A DNA stretch of 64,000 bases. Origin: Anadara kagoshimensis. Lineage: Eukaryota; Mollusca; Bivalvia; Arcoida; Arcidae. The notes under the pieces were generated by a model. That model was not told the origin of the DNA and did no database searches. It was given only the letters and a program-made list of their open reading frames with translations. Positions 1-10,235 of this stretch are shown here, piece after piece; within the stretch, counting starts at the first letter, position 1; every line of letters starts with the position of its first letter. Location: the NCBI GenBank assembly GCA_021292105.1, contig CM037869.1, forward strand, positions 38,200,655 through 38,264,654, read 5' to 3'. The position numbers and the translations under genes were made by a program.

Positions 1-527
1 TGCGAAAGCTTGTTAATTCAATAGTCAGACAGGCTAGTGGTATGTTTCAGCTTGGATCTTACTTGAAATGGATCCTAGTGTGAGAACGTTGACACTTGAC
101 ATTCACCAGTTAATGGTTTTCTCCAGGTATTACAATTTTCTTTGAGCTTCTTTCATTCCATTGATGATTGACAGTCATTCCATTGACTGCTTAAGTAAGA
201 ATAAGACAAACTTGACCACGCTAAAAAAAACAATTCCACCTACCTAGCCTTTGACACTAAAACATGCCTGTGCTACAGCAGTATCAGTCATTAATCTTTA
301 TAAATTCCATTTAAATTTGTAGTTATAGAACTCTGATGTTCATTACAAAGATTAAAAAACATTACAAGGCTAGACCAATCGGGAAACAAATATGACCAAA
401 AACTGACAAATAGCATGTTGTTGATTTATTAAAGTTCATAATTTATTTATAAACAAACAAACTGCTTTTTGGACTTCCTGTTATTTTTGAGTAGCTAGAG
501 AAATTGCTGAAGTGAACTTTGAGACCA

Positions 528-665
528 GTATCCAATCAGAATATTTGTTTCATTCTTATCCAATTAGAAAATGTTTCATTTGTAGCCAATGAGAATATTT
601 GTTTCATTAATACCCAATCAGAGTATTTGTTTCAGTATTATCCAATCAGAATATTTGTTTCATTA
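528..665. repeat. Tandem repeat, about 33-bp unit, five copies with CCAAT
   Basis: The unit 'tatccaatcagaatatttg' followed by 'tttcatt' recurs five times with a period near 33 bp and a few substitutions. Each copy contains CCAAT, so the array is a spaced series of potential NF-Y boxes, though it may simply be a minisatellite. Confidence 0.8.
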
Positions 666-860
666 TCACTACCTTGTAATGTTTGAGCACAAAAATGCTA
701 TATATTATTTGCTGGTTATTTTTCTTATATTTGAATATTTATTTGTATACATTTGGACTGACTTCTACAAGTTAAAAAATTATATCCATTTCCAGCTTGA
801 ATATTTTATTCTATAAATGGTCAGGCGAAACATATCTCATTGAAGCTTTATTGTACAAAA

Positions 861-1020
861 TCACAAACAAACATACTAATCCGTGTCTGAATCACAATCC
901 AGAAGCAAAGTAAAAACCCTGTAACTGACAAGTTTGGTTAAAATGTGAACTTCCACCAGGGAAGTGAGGCCGGGTGCTCCGGAAGGGTAAGCACCTCCTT
1001 TACCTCCTGTGTAGCTGGAC
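861..1020 (+). repeat. Dispersed repeat family A, copy 1
   Basis: About 155 bp that recurs, well conserved, at 32427, 52195 and 61120 on this strand and near 47378, 58600 and 60395 on the other. Diagnostic blocks are 'aacaaacatactaatcc', 'gaatcacaatccagaagcaa', 'aacttccaccag' and 'gtgctccggaagggtaagca'. The last forms a GTGCT/AGCAC hairpin. No coding capacity is visible. The class is unknown. Confidence 0.8.
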
Positions 1021-1174
1021 ACATAAAGATAAACAAATACAGATATTGGTCATTTTGTTATTTTGGGAATAAGCAAGAAGTCATATTTAGCCACACAAAG
1101 GTTAAATGATCTTTGTATTTCAATGTATTGTTCATGATGTCATGGAAACAGATTTGAGGGTTGAACCCTGCATT

Positions 1175-1392
1175 AGGGCCTTAGTGACCAAGTGATCTAA
1201 AGAGTGTGCTCACAGATCACAGTGCCTCTAACCAGTAGGGTTTGAATCCCACTCTGGCAGATCCTAGCTTGAGAAGTTATTCAGTTTGCTTGCTAAGGAT
1301 TGGTGGTTATTCTCCTGTTTTCTCCACCATCCCAAAAACTGACTACCTTGGTATAAGTTAAATACTCTTGACGGGGGTGTAAAAATACCATT
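1175..1392 (+). mobile_element. tRNA-headed SINE (Leu-like head), plus strand
   Basis: The left end looks like a tRNA gene. 'gaccaagtgatctaaag' resembles the A box of a class II (Leu/Ser) tRNA, and 'gggtttgaatcccac' the B box. The body continues through 'ttgcttgctaaggattggtgg' to a 3' end 'gacgggggtgtaaaaatacc'. The same head-body-tail order occurs on the minus strand at 7390-7553, and its tail is tandemly amplified at 6176-7390. This is a SINE rather than a working tRNA gene, because no complete cloverleaf can be drawn and a long non-tRNA body follows. Confidence 0.7.
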
Positions 1393-1993
1393 ATCCATTT
1401 CTTAGAAAATTGAAACTTGTAGAAGTTGGTGTAAATGTTGCTTTTATTGCTGTCAAATTTAATTTTATCATACATACTAAAATGATATGAATTTAAAAAC
1501 TTAAGTTCCACCATTTTATTCTCCCTCACAGAATATGTGAATCTACACCGAAAGTCATGAAAACCAAATTTCAATTAATGATGTTAATTTGCAAGTTTAA
1601 TTCAATTTTTCCTTGATAAATGATAATGTCTAGTGAAATCTTGAATTTATTAAATTAAATCTAGAAAGTATTTGTTACTTGGATTATTATCTTTTGACTT
1701 GGATTATTATCTTTTGGCAAAATTTAATCATTTCACAGACTTTAATCTTCAAGTGTAACAATCTCTTGTAGATATTCCATATCAAGGGAGATAACTGAGG
1801 TGGAATTTTAGTAGTTACATTATTTTTCCTTTTTATCTTCACATAATTTTTCCTTGTTCATTCAAATGCTAGATGGTTGCTATGGTTACGTTTTTAAGTT
1901 GTTCTAACATGGCGATTGGTTTTATCGTGCCGCATCACCGTTTGAGACGATACTAATTGGTTTTGCATGTATTTTCTATTTTTGTTGTTGGAG

Positions 1994-2059
1994 GCTGCTG
2001 CTACCAAACAACACACCATGGCGTATCCCACGGTCTTCCCGGGGCAGATACCCGTCATG
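1994..2059 (+). CDS. mbl: muscleblind exon: Ala-rich linker before ZnF3/4
   Basis: Twenty-two codons beginning Ala-Ala-Ala and containing MAYPTVFPGQIPVM, between an acceptor (tttgttgttggag) and a donor (gttagt), phase 0 at both ends. It corresponds to the linker of vertebrate MBNL between the two finger pairs, where an LAQQ/AMMPG stretch precedes a proline-rich segment. The internal ATG sits in a favourable context (acaccATGG), so use as an alternative first exon cannot be excluded. The upstream pyrimidine tract makes an internal exon more likely. Confidence 0.72.
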
Positions 2060-2117
2060 GTTAGTGGTAAAACAATTCTTTACCTTACAATAATATATAA
2101 AACAAACAGCAAGTTCA

Positions 2118-2250
2118 AATTAAGGGGTCTTTTCTAAGGTGATTTCAAGTTAAAAAGGGTCTTTTCTAGAGTGATTTCAAGTTAAAAAGGGTCTTCTCTA
2201 GGGTGGTTTCAAATTGTTACAGTTAAAGGGGGTCTTTTCCAGTGCAATTT
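2118..2250. repeat. Tandem repeat, about 35-bp unit, four copies
   Basis: The unit 'ggtcttttctagagtgattt' plus 'caagttaaaaag' is repeated four times with increasing divergence. It starts about 60 bp after the first exon's donor site. Confidence 0.8.
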
Positions 2251-3096
2251 CAAATTTGGTAAAATCTGTTTGCACCATTTCAGTATCCTTTTGCACCACT
2301 ACCTATTTTTGCCAGCATATTATTTCCGCCACCAAATTTTAAAAAATCCCAGAGTCCTTTTACGCCAATATGTTACCCAACTGCCTCACTTTATTGAGAA
2401 TGCAATGGAGACATGAACAATAATTTTGACTACCCTGCTTTTTTATCCATGCTGGGAACCATCAATATCTATATTACTGGCGGAGATAAAGTCATTTTAA
2501 ATAATGAACTATTTTCTATATTAGAAAGACAAATAGGGGGTTCGGGGTTCCCATCCTTGCTCAAAGATTTAAACTTGCTGTTTTGTTGGTAGAGTAGAAC
2601 GCTGCATTATGACAATTATTAGCTTATTTTACTTCGCTGCAGAACAACGCTGCTTGCTGTAATTGTTACTATCATTTATTTTGCTATACTACTGAATGAC
2701 AAATACCCCTTTTAAAATAAAAAAAAATTATCTGTAAAATTTATAAAATTTTATTTCAGAATTTGTGATATAGTTTTAATTTTAGATTTTGTCTTGTAAT
2801 ATAAAAAATAATTTTTAAGATACTATATTAAGCTTGATAAACATTCAGTTAAATAAAAAAATTATTGTAATTTTTATTGTAAAATAAAAAAAAATTTATT
2901 TTTGTCACGATATTTTCCAAGGATTTCTCTGTAAACTTAGCCTACTGCTGCTCAGTATTTAGAAACCAAATCATAAAATGTTTGGGAATAAATAACTATG
3001 AATTAGGTTAGAATTTGCAATAAGCTTTTTAGCTTATGCTTATATTTACATCTTTATTTTGAAATAATGTGATGGACAGTGAACCTGATAAGTAGG

Positions 3097-3500
3097 ACCA
3101 TTTGGTTTCCATGGAAACCAAAACCTATAAAATAGGACCACTAGGGGGAGATAACTAGGACCTGCCTTTTGGTATCCATGGGTTTGATAGTTTAGACCAC
3201 ATTATATTTCTGGGGACTCCAGCTCCCAAAATAGATTGAGGCACTATGGTATATTAGATTACCCTAACAACATGGACCTTTTTGTATTCATGGAAACCTA
3301 AACCTATAAAATAAGACCACTATTGTATGTAAAATGGACTAGAAAACCAGGACCTCCCTGTTCGTATTCATGGCTCTGATAGGTTGGACCACATTGTATT
3401 CATCAGGACTCCAGCTTGCGAAATGGAGTCACTATTGTATTTTAATGACCCCAACAACATGGACCTTTTGGTATCCATGGAAACCTGTAAAATAGGACAA
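3097..3500. repeat. Tandem repeat, about 180-bp unit, just over two copies
   Basis: Blocks starting 'ggaccttttggtatccatgg' followed by 'aaacctataaaatagg' begin near 3097, 3273 and 3461. The first two units also share 'gaccacatt' and 'ggactccagct' blocks. The third is truncated. Confidence 0.75.
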
Positions 3501-3672
3501 CTATGTTATGTACAAGAATCAAGTCCCCTTATTTCAAAATAAAATAATTTCTTTACTAAGAATTTCTACAATTTTGTTAATTTTTAAGATGTATAGGAAT
3601 GGTGATGACTGGAGGATACCTAACAGCTCATTACAGGTATAATTTAATTTTGTTGAAACTTTTTATATGTAA

Positions 3673-4133
3673 AACCATAAAATGTTGCCAAATTTTACCT
3701 GATTTCAATTAAGGACAATTTTAGTCAAGGAATGATTGTGAAACTGGGGTCTGATAACTTGGAGAACCATAAAATGTTGCCAAAATTTACCTGATTTTAA
3801 TTAAGGAAAATCTTAGTCAAGGAATGATTGTAAAACCGGGGTCTGATAATTTGGAGAACCATAAAATGTTGCCAAATTTTACCTGATTTCAGTTAAGGAA
3901 AATCTTAGTCAAGGAATGATTGTGAAAATGGGGTCTGATAACTTGGGAGAACCATAAAATGTTGCCAAATTGTACCTGATTTTAATTAAGGAAAATCTTA
4001 GTTAGGAATGATTGTGAAACTGGGGTCTGATAACTTTGGAGAACCATAAAATGTTACCAAAATTTACTTGATTTCAGTTAAGGAAAATCTTAGTTTAAGG
4101 AATGATTGTGAAACTAGGGTCTGATAACTTGGA
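3673..4133. repeat. Tandem repeat, 92-93-bp unit, five copies
   Basis: Copies begin at 3673, 3765, 3857, 3950 and 4042 with 'aaccataaaatgttgccaaa' and end 'ggggtctgataacttgga'. Divergence between copies is low and the period regular, so the expansion is fairly recent. Confidence 0.92.
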
Positions 4134-6175
4134 TCATGATTATTCATTTCTGATTATGGTATTTTAAGAGGTAATGCAAGATAGTGTGGCATGTGCCAAA
4201 TTCAAAATGAAGGGCCTTTTTCTTATATTTACATTTTTTCTTTCCTTAAATATTATATACCTATATTTGTTTCAACTCTTGGCACTACTTCTTTTAAACC
4301 TGCTCATGAGAGATAAGGTTTGTTTTTTGCCATGCGAGATCGGCCCAACCTTTAGTGACGTCATAATCAAAAGGCAATCACATAATGTCATCCTGTGGGG
4401 AACATGAGTTCATCTTGTGGGAAAATTTATACACATCAAGGATCATGACTTTTATTGTCTTTCAACGGGAATTGCAATACAATGGGGTTTGCCGCTGTAC
4501 CACGTGAATAATACCTCTCAACCTTTATGCGGAACGTTTTGGAAAATGTCAATGTCACAGATTCCCGGAATGACGTCGTTTTCACTGGAAAATGTTGTCT
4601 CATGTTATTCCATATCCATTGGAAATAAGTGTTCTGCACAAGCGTTAGAGGGTATCATGTAGTACAGCGACTAACCCCATTGCTTCTGCATGTCTCATCG
4701 AAGAGAGATACAGTGATATTGTAAGAATAAGAACATATTACATGTGAAAAGCATGTTCTATTTACCTGATGAGTAGGAACTTTTGGTATTCATAGATGAC
4801 TATGTAATGTTCAATGACCCTGAACCAGGGACTCAAAATTATGTTTTTTAAATGGAAGGTCCAGGACCTTTTGCCTTTATTTTTGGTAGGTCCCACATAA
4901 AGTTTTGAAAGGACATAATGGTCACTGAAATGTCCATGTGCAATTATGATATCATATAGAAATATTATTGTTATCGCTGTAAAAAATGACAGGTTCATCA
5001 GACATTTTTACAGTTTAAATGTCAAGGGTCCTTATGTAAAATAAATTTGAACCTCTGCCTAGGGTCACTAAATTTATGGTGAGTGGCAAAATTAATTGAA
5101 CCTGATGTTGAGGTTGGAGAAGTTGGTATAAAAAAAATTGTGAGGTCTGAAAAAAATTCTTGTTAATAAGGTTAAAATGATGATAATGATGATGACAATA
5201 CCCAAAAAGAGATGTCCCTACTTGCCTCCATCACAGCCAGACCAATAAAAAAAAAATAAAGCTGTGAATTTTCAGGTCATGGTGACCTTATATTTAAATG
5301 TATTTCAACTTTAACAGGTTGATTGCAGGTTGTCAGTTTTTATTCCAGGATAATGACTAGTTATTTTGTCTGGGTATGAAACGAATTCAATATGGCCATG
5401 CCAGGTCTGGCGGTTTTTTATGAAGTTTAGATCCTTCATGGTTAACTAGAAGTCAATATTGAATAACGGGAAAAAAAAACCTTTGTAGTGGAGAAAATTA
5501 ATATGAAAGTTTGACTTTAATGGTGTTTTGATGGACTCAAAATAACCGATATACAAAAAGGGGTTTTTATATTTAATAGATTTTAATGTGTTCAAAGATA
5601 AATTTGAAAAACATTTTCATAAAAAGGAATTAGTAGTTAGCCTTCATTAGACATGCAAATCTATTGATTGATAATTTTATTTGATCATTTTAAGTTTTTG
5701 AAGTTTTCATTTTAAAAAAGATGTAATATTTGACATTAATAGCATTTTTGAGAAGAAATAGAGACACTCCACTGAAGTGTGTTTGAGCAGTGAACATGAG
5801 GTCTCCTCCATGTGCTTACATTTTTACATCAGGCCTATCTTGGTTTTGAATTCCAAACAGATCAATGAGTTTTATTTTATGAGTGGTTTAAAACATTTTA
5901 ATGATCCTGATCAAAGATTACTGCCCAGCTGCTGCAAACAACCAATCAAAATTCTGATTTCTACTGATAAACCAATCAGAATTCTCTAAATGATTACGTT
6001 TTGTTTAAGTATGTAACAAACTTAAATGTGGGTAGGTTTGTTTGTTCTTTTATCGAAAAATGGATTTTGGCGAAAAATGGATTAAGGAGTTACGTTTTAA
6101 TGATCATAATGTTATACTGTACAGTTGTGTAATCTTGGTCACACCTTAAATGTCAATATTTTCTAACTCTTAAAG

Positions 6176-7390
6176 GGAGTGGAGTGGAGTAATGGTGTTT
6201 TACACCCAAGTCAAGATTATTTCACTTATATTGAGGCAGTCAATTCAGTGATGGTGAAAAAAACCACCAACCTTTGACATAGGAGTGGAAAAATGGTGTT
6301 TTACACCCAAGTCAAGATTATTTCACTTATATTGAGGTGGCCAGCTCAGTGATGGTGAAGAAAACAACCAACCTTTGACATAGGAGTGGAATGGAAAAAT
6401 GGTGTTTTACACCCAAGTCAAGATTATATCATTTATATTCATGCAGTCAGCTTAGTGATGGTGAAAAAAACCACCAACCTTTGACATAGGAGTGGAAAAA
6501 TGGTGTTTTATGCCTCAGTCAAGATTATTTCACTTATATTGAGGCTGTTAGTTCGATTGGGATGGTGGATTGGACTAATGGGGTTTTAAATCCTAGTCGG
6601 AAAAAAAAATCACTTATATTCAGGTGGTTAGTTCAATGATGGTGAAGAAAAGCACCAACCTTTGACATAGGAGTGGAAAAATGGTGTTTTACGCCTCAGT
6701 CAAGATTATTTCACTTATATTGAGGCGGTTAGTTCTGTTGGGATGGTGGATTGGACTAATGGTGTTTTGCATCCTTGTCAAAATAATTTCACTTATATCG
6801 AGGCGGCCAGTTCAGTGATGGTGAAGAAAACCACCAACCTTTGACATAGCGGTGGAGTAGAAAAATGGTGTTTTACGCCCCAGTCAAGATTCTTTCACCA
6901 ATATTAAGGTGGTTAGTACTGAGGTGGTGGAGTGGAGTAATGGTGTTTTACACCCAAGTCAAGATTATTTCACTTATATTGAGGCAGTTAGTTCTAATTG
7001 GATGGTGGATTGGACTAATGGTGTTTTGCAATTTACATCCTAGTCAAGATAATTTCACTTATATGGAGGCGGGCAGTTCAGTGATGGTGAAGAAAAACAC
7101 CAACTGTTGACATAGCAGTGGAGTTGAAAAATGGTGTTTTATGCCCCATTCGGAATTCTTTCCCTTATTTTCAGGTTAAAAGTTTTCAGTTGATGGAGTA
7201 ATGTTGTTTTACACCCCAGTCAAGATTCTTTCACTATTTAGGTTGTCAGTTCTTTAATGGTAGAGCAGAGTAATGGTATTTTACACCCCAATTTAAAATC
7301 TGTCACTTATATTTAGGCAGTTAATTCCAGGGAGGTGGAATAGATAAGAGTATAAAATTCTGTCACTTATATTTAGGCAGTTAATTCCAG
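6176..7390 (-). repeat. Tandem array derived from the SINE 3' body
   Basis: About a dozen copies of a 70-125-bp unit containing 'aatggtgttttacacccaag', 'tcaagattatttcacttata' and 'accaacctttgaca'. These are the reverse complement of the body and tail of the tRNA-headed SINE seen at 1175-1392. The array runs directly into the head of a minus-strand SINE copy at 7390-7553, so it appears to be a local expansion of that SINE's tail rather than independent insertions. Confidence 0.82.
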
Positions 7391-7553
7391 GGTGGGGGAA
7401 TAAACAGCAGTGCCCAATCAAATCACTGACCTTTAGCAAGCGAACTAACAAACTTTCTGGCATTAGGATCTGCCCCGAGTGGGATTTGAACCCAGACAGT
7501 GATAGACACTGTAATCGTTAGTTGCACCCTTTAGACACTTGGCCACCAAAACC
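7390..7553 (-). mobile_element. tRNA-headed SINE, minus strand, head and body
   Basis: On the minus strand it reads 'ggccaagtgtctaaaggg' (A box-like), then 'gggttcaaatcccac' (B box-like), then 'gttcgcttgctaaaggtc', the same order as the copy at 1175. Its tail merges into the tandem array to the left. Confidence 0.72.
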
Positions 7554-8764
7554 CCTTTATAAAGAAAGAACCAATGAATAGAAAAAAAATTAGTTGTATA
7601 TGGAAAACATGTTAATGAACAAAAAAAACCAATGCAAAATCAGAAAAACCAACAAATATTGAGACCACTTACAGCGGTAATGTTTTACAGCAGCTGGCAA
7701 ACTTCAAATATTTCTTTGTTAAGTGAGAAGTTTTTGTCTGGTTATATGATGATAATATCATGTGTTTTAGAGATAAAGAAATCTGAGTTTGTCTACATAT
7801 CAACAATTCACCTGCTTTTCTTCTTCTAAAACAAAAATGGGAATTTCATAAAAAATAAATAACCAAAGTGAATTTCTAGAATTGAGATTAGATTAGCATA
7901 TTAGACATGATACTTTGTTTGTCCATGTTAAAGATGGTATTTTTTGTAAGATTTTTTGTTTTTTTTGGGTTTTTTTTTTAAGATTTTTTTAATATACTCT
8001 GTATCAGTTTCTCTTTTTGATTTATAAACAACACAAAAACTAGCTTTCATATCTATGCATGGGTTTCAGATTAACACAAAGATAAAACTGGGAACGTGAT
8101 CATGGGGTTGTTTTTATTATGGTAGGTCTCTCCAAGGTTCTTTTTTTCTCACTCTTCCTGTTTTCTGATGGCTTGGTTAATTAGTGTTGTTATTGAAAAT
8201 TGGGAAGTTTTTCGTTGTTTTTATTGAGGAAGTTCAAAGGATTTTCCTGACATAAGGTGTAAAGAGATAAGCAAACAAATATATATTTTTGGGATTTTTT
8301 GTCAATATAAATAATTTATGGTTTTGTTCTTGAATTTCCTTATTTTTTTTTTATTATTATTCATAACCCATAATTTTATTGATAGTCTTAACACATACAA
8401 CCTAGCTTGAGGGTGGTTTATAGGAATCACCATTTCTCTCTGTCTGTCTGTCTATGGACGGCTGTCATAAAAACTTCACATGAACAATCTTCATGGTCCA
8501 AAGGTATGTCATGACCTTGAACCAAGGTCATATTGGAAAGGTCATGATTGCTTGAAATGCTGGAAAACATTTAGCCCTTGTAGATTGGGGGGGGAGGGGT
8601 GGTATTTGGCTTTCAAGAGACAGTTCTAGTTTACACTGGTGGACTTAAATGTCACTTATGTTCAAAGGGAGACAATCCATTCCCCATTTTTGTAATTTTG
8701 GTGAAAAGAAATAGCTCATAGTCATAAAGTTGATAATTAAATGTTAATTGATTGAAGTTTTTTG

Positions 8765-9056
8765 CCTCCTAGTCAAATTATTTCACTTATATCAAAACGT
8801 CACCAGTATTAGGCGACATGAAAGCTAGACATTTTGACTGACTGTTCCCTCAGGGCAATGTGCAGTGAGGATTTTGCGGCATGCTACATCTTACTGTAAC
8901 AAAGGGCATCAATTTTTAAGGTCTCATTCAATGAAAGTCCTGTTGTCATGTGAAAAAATAGTTACAACTTTATTTCAAGTTATGGTCATCTCTGCCAGGG
9001 TTTGGACCCAATGTGCTACATATGGAGCAAGCGCTCTATCAGCTGTGCTCCCATAG
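8765..9056 (-). mobile_element. tRNA-headed SINE, minus strand
   Basis: On the minus strand the head 'gagcacagctgatagagcgc' and 'gggtccaaaccctgg' resemble tRNA A and B boxes. A roughly 200-bp body follows, ending 'acgttttgatataagtgaaa'. That tail module is shared with SINEs at 27012 and 62123, which have different heads. Confidence 0.7.
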
Positions 9057-9219
9057 TGGTCAAAGAATAAAGATTATGAAACTTGTAATTGTTGCAACAT
9101 AAGTTTTCGAGGTTATTAAATTAAAATTTATAATAAACAAAAAAGAAATGTCCAGATGACTGACTTCAGCAGTTCCATGGCATTTGAAAAATTGACTTTA
9201 AGGGAGATATCACAGATAC

Positions 9220-9220
<1 letters not shown>

Positions 9221-9259
<39 letters not shown>

Positions 9260-9267
9260 ACAGATAC

Positions 9268-9318
<51 letters not shown>
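9221..9318. repeat. (CT)n microsatellite, two blocks
   Basis: Two long CT runs are separated by 'aacacagatacacc', which also precedes the first run, so the interrupting unit was duplicated together with the microsatellite. Confidence 0.97.
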
Positions 9319-9321
<3 letters not shown>

Positions 9322-10028
9322 CTGGTCTCAAGGTCCACCAGATCAGTTTTAAACATTCAAATATTTCGAATAAAGATGTGATAAAAAGAAAATTGGTCAA
9401 ATTGAACAATGACTTTCAAGGTTTCCATGGAAATTTTCTTGATATAAAGGGAGATAATCCATAAGCATCTTGTTCCTACCCTTCATCTCTAGGTCCATCA
9501 GGCCTGTTCTGAACATTCAGATATTTCAAATAAAGATGTGATAATTTATATCGGCTTTCACAGCTTCTCTTCTTTGATGACAAAACTCTTACAAGCTTTA
9601 TAAATACCTAATGGGTCATTTCAAATCATGTGTACAACACTTAAAATTTCTTATGAAATAATTTCTTTAAAAACTTAAATTTTGCAGCTTACAAATTTAT
9701 ATGAAATTGTAAGCTTCACTCTATAAAAAAAATTACAAATAACTTGAATTTCATTTCAAAATTTTGTGCATTATAAACAAAAATTCAAATTTAAATTAAA
9801 GTTTTTTCCTGTTTTATAAAAAATTTTGCTTGATTTTTGCACATTTGATATTTTTTTTTATTTTATTTAAAATATTTTTATACATACATTTATAATTGTA
9901 TTATATACAGAATTTCAATTTAAGATCATTTTCATAATGAAATTAAAATGTTGTTTTGTATCATGTATTTTGATTGGATGTTATAATACTCATGTGACTT
10001 TACCCACAATGCCTCCTCATAATTTCAG

Positions 10029-10235
10029 CCACATCCTTACTTAACTGGTTCAGTCCCTACATCTGCCGTTCAAGGATATAATCCATACATCAGTACCGCC
10101 ATGCCGACGATTGCTGTCCAGAGCGGTACGGGAGGCGATTGTTCGGTGGTTACACAACAAATTCCTGGTGTTATTTCTGCAACCATTCCGTCTATTACAT
10201 CACAACAAAAAGTAGCCCGGGCAGACAGATTAGAG
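10029..10235 (+). CDS. mbl: muscleblind exon: Pro/Ser/Ala linker ending in ADRLE
   Basis: Sixty-nine codons between acceptor 'aatttcag' and donor 'gtatgt', phase 0 on both sides. It opens PHPYLTGSVPTSAVQGYNPY and ends QQKVARADRLE. Vertebrate MBNL has a comparable exon: NPYL near the start, a Pro/Val-rich middle, and QKLMRTDRLE directly before ZnF3. No folded domain is expected here; the segment spaces the two finger pairs and contributes to RNA reach. Confidence 0.93.

Larger units (their letters stand above)
1..1993. other. Presumed muscleblind intron, 5' part of window
   Basis: No exon is recognisable here. The muscleblind exon carrying ZnF1/2 would be expected upstream of the first exon seen at 1994, but no CCCH signature occurs in this stretch on either strand, so it probably lies before position 1. 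The stretch holds a short CCAAT-bearing tandem repeat, one family A repeat and one tRNA-headed SINE (listed separately), and a 20-bp direct duplication of 'cttggattattatctttt' near 1678-1715. An 'agggagataactgagg' motif near 1785 is a common tail in molluscan repeats. Confidence 0.6.
2060..10028 (+). other. muscleblind intron (about 8 kb), repeat-rich
   Basis: No further exon was found. The intron holds three minisatellite-like arrays near 2.1-4.1 kb, the SINE-derived array at 6.2-7.5 kb, a minus-strand SINE at 8.8-9.1 kb and a CT microsatellite. A roughly 165-bp direct duplication (9322-9380 versus 9487-9542, 'atttcgaataaagatgtgat') flanks the microsatellite. Other open frames here are short and repeat-derived. 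Confidence 0.7.

Noticed and set aside
9128-9464. Open frames of about 93-102 codons on both strands
   Set aside because: They are driven by the CT microsatellite (Leu-Ser or Arg-Glu dipeptide runs) and have no independent support.
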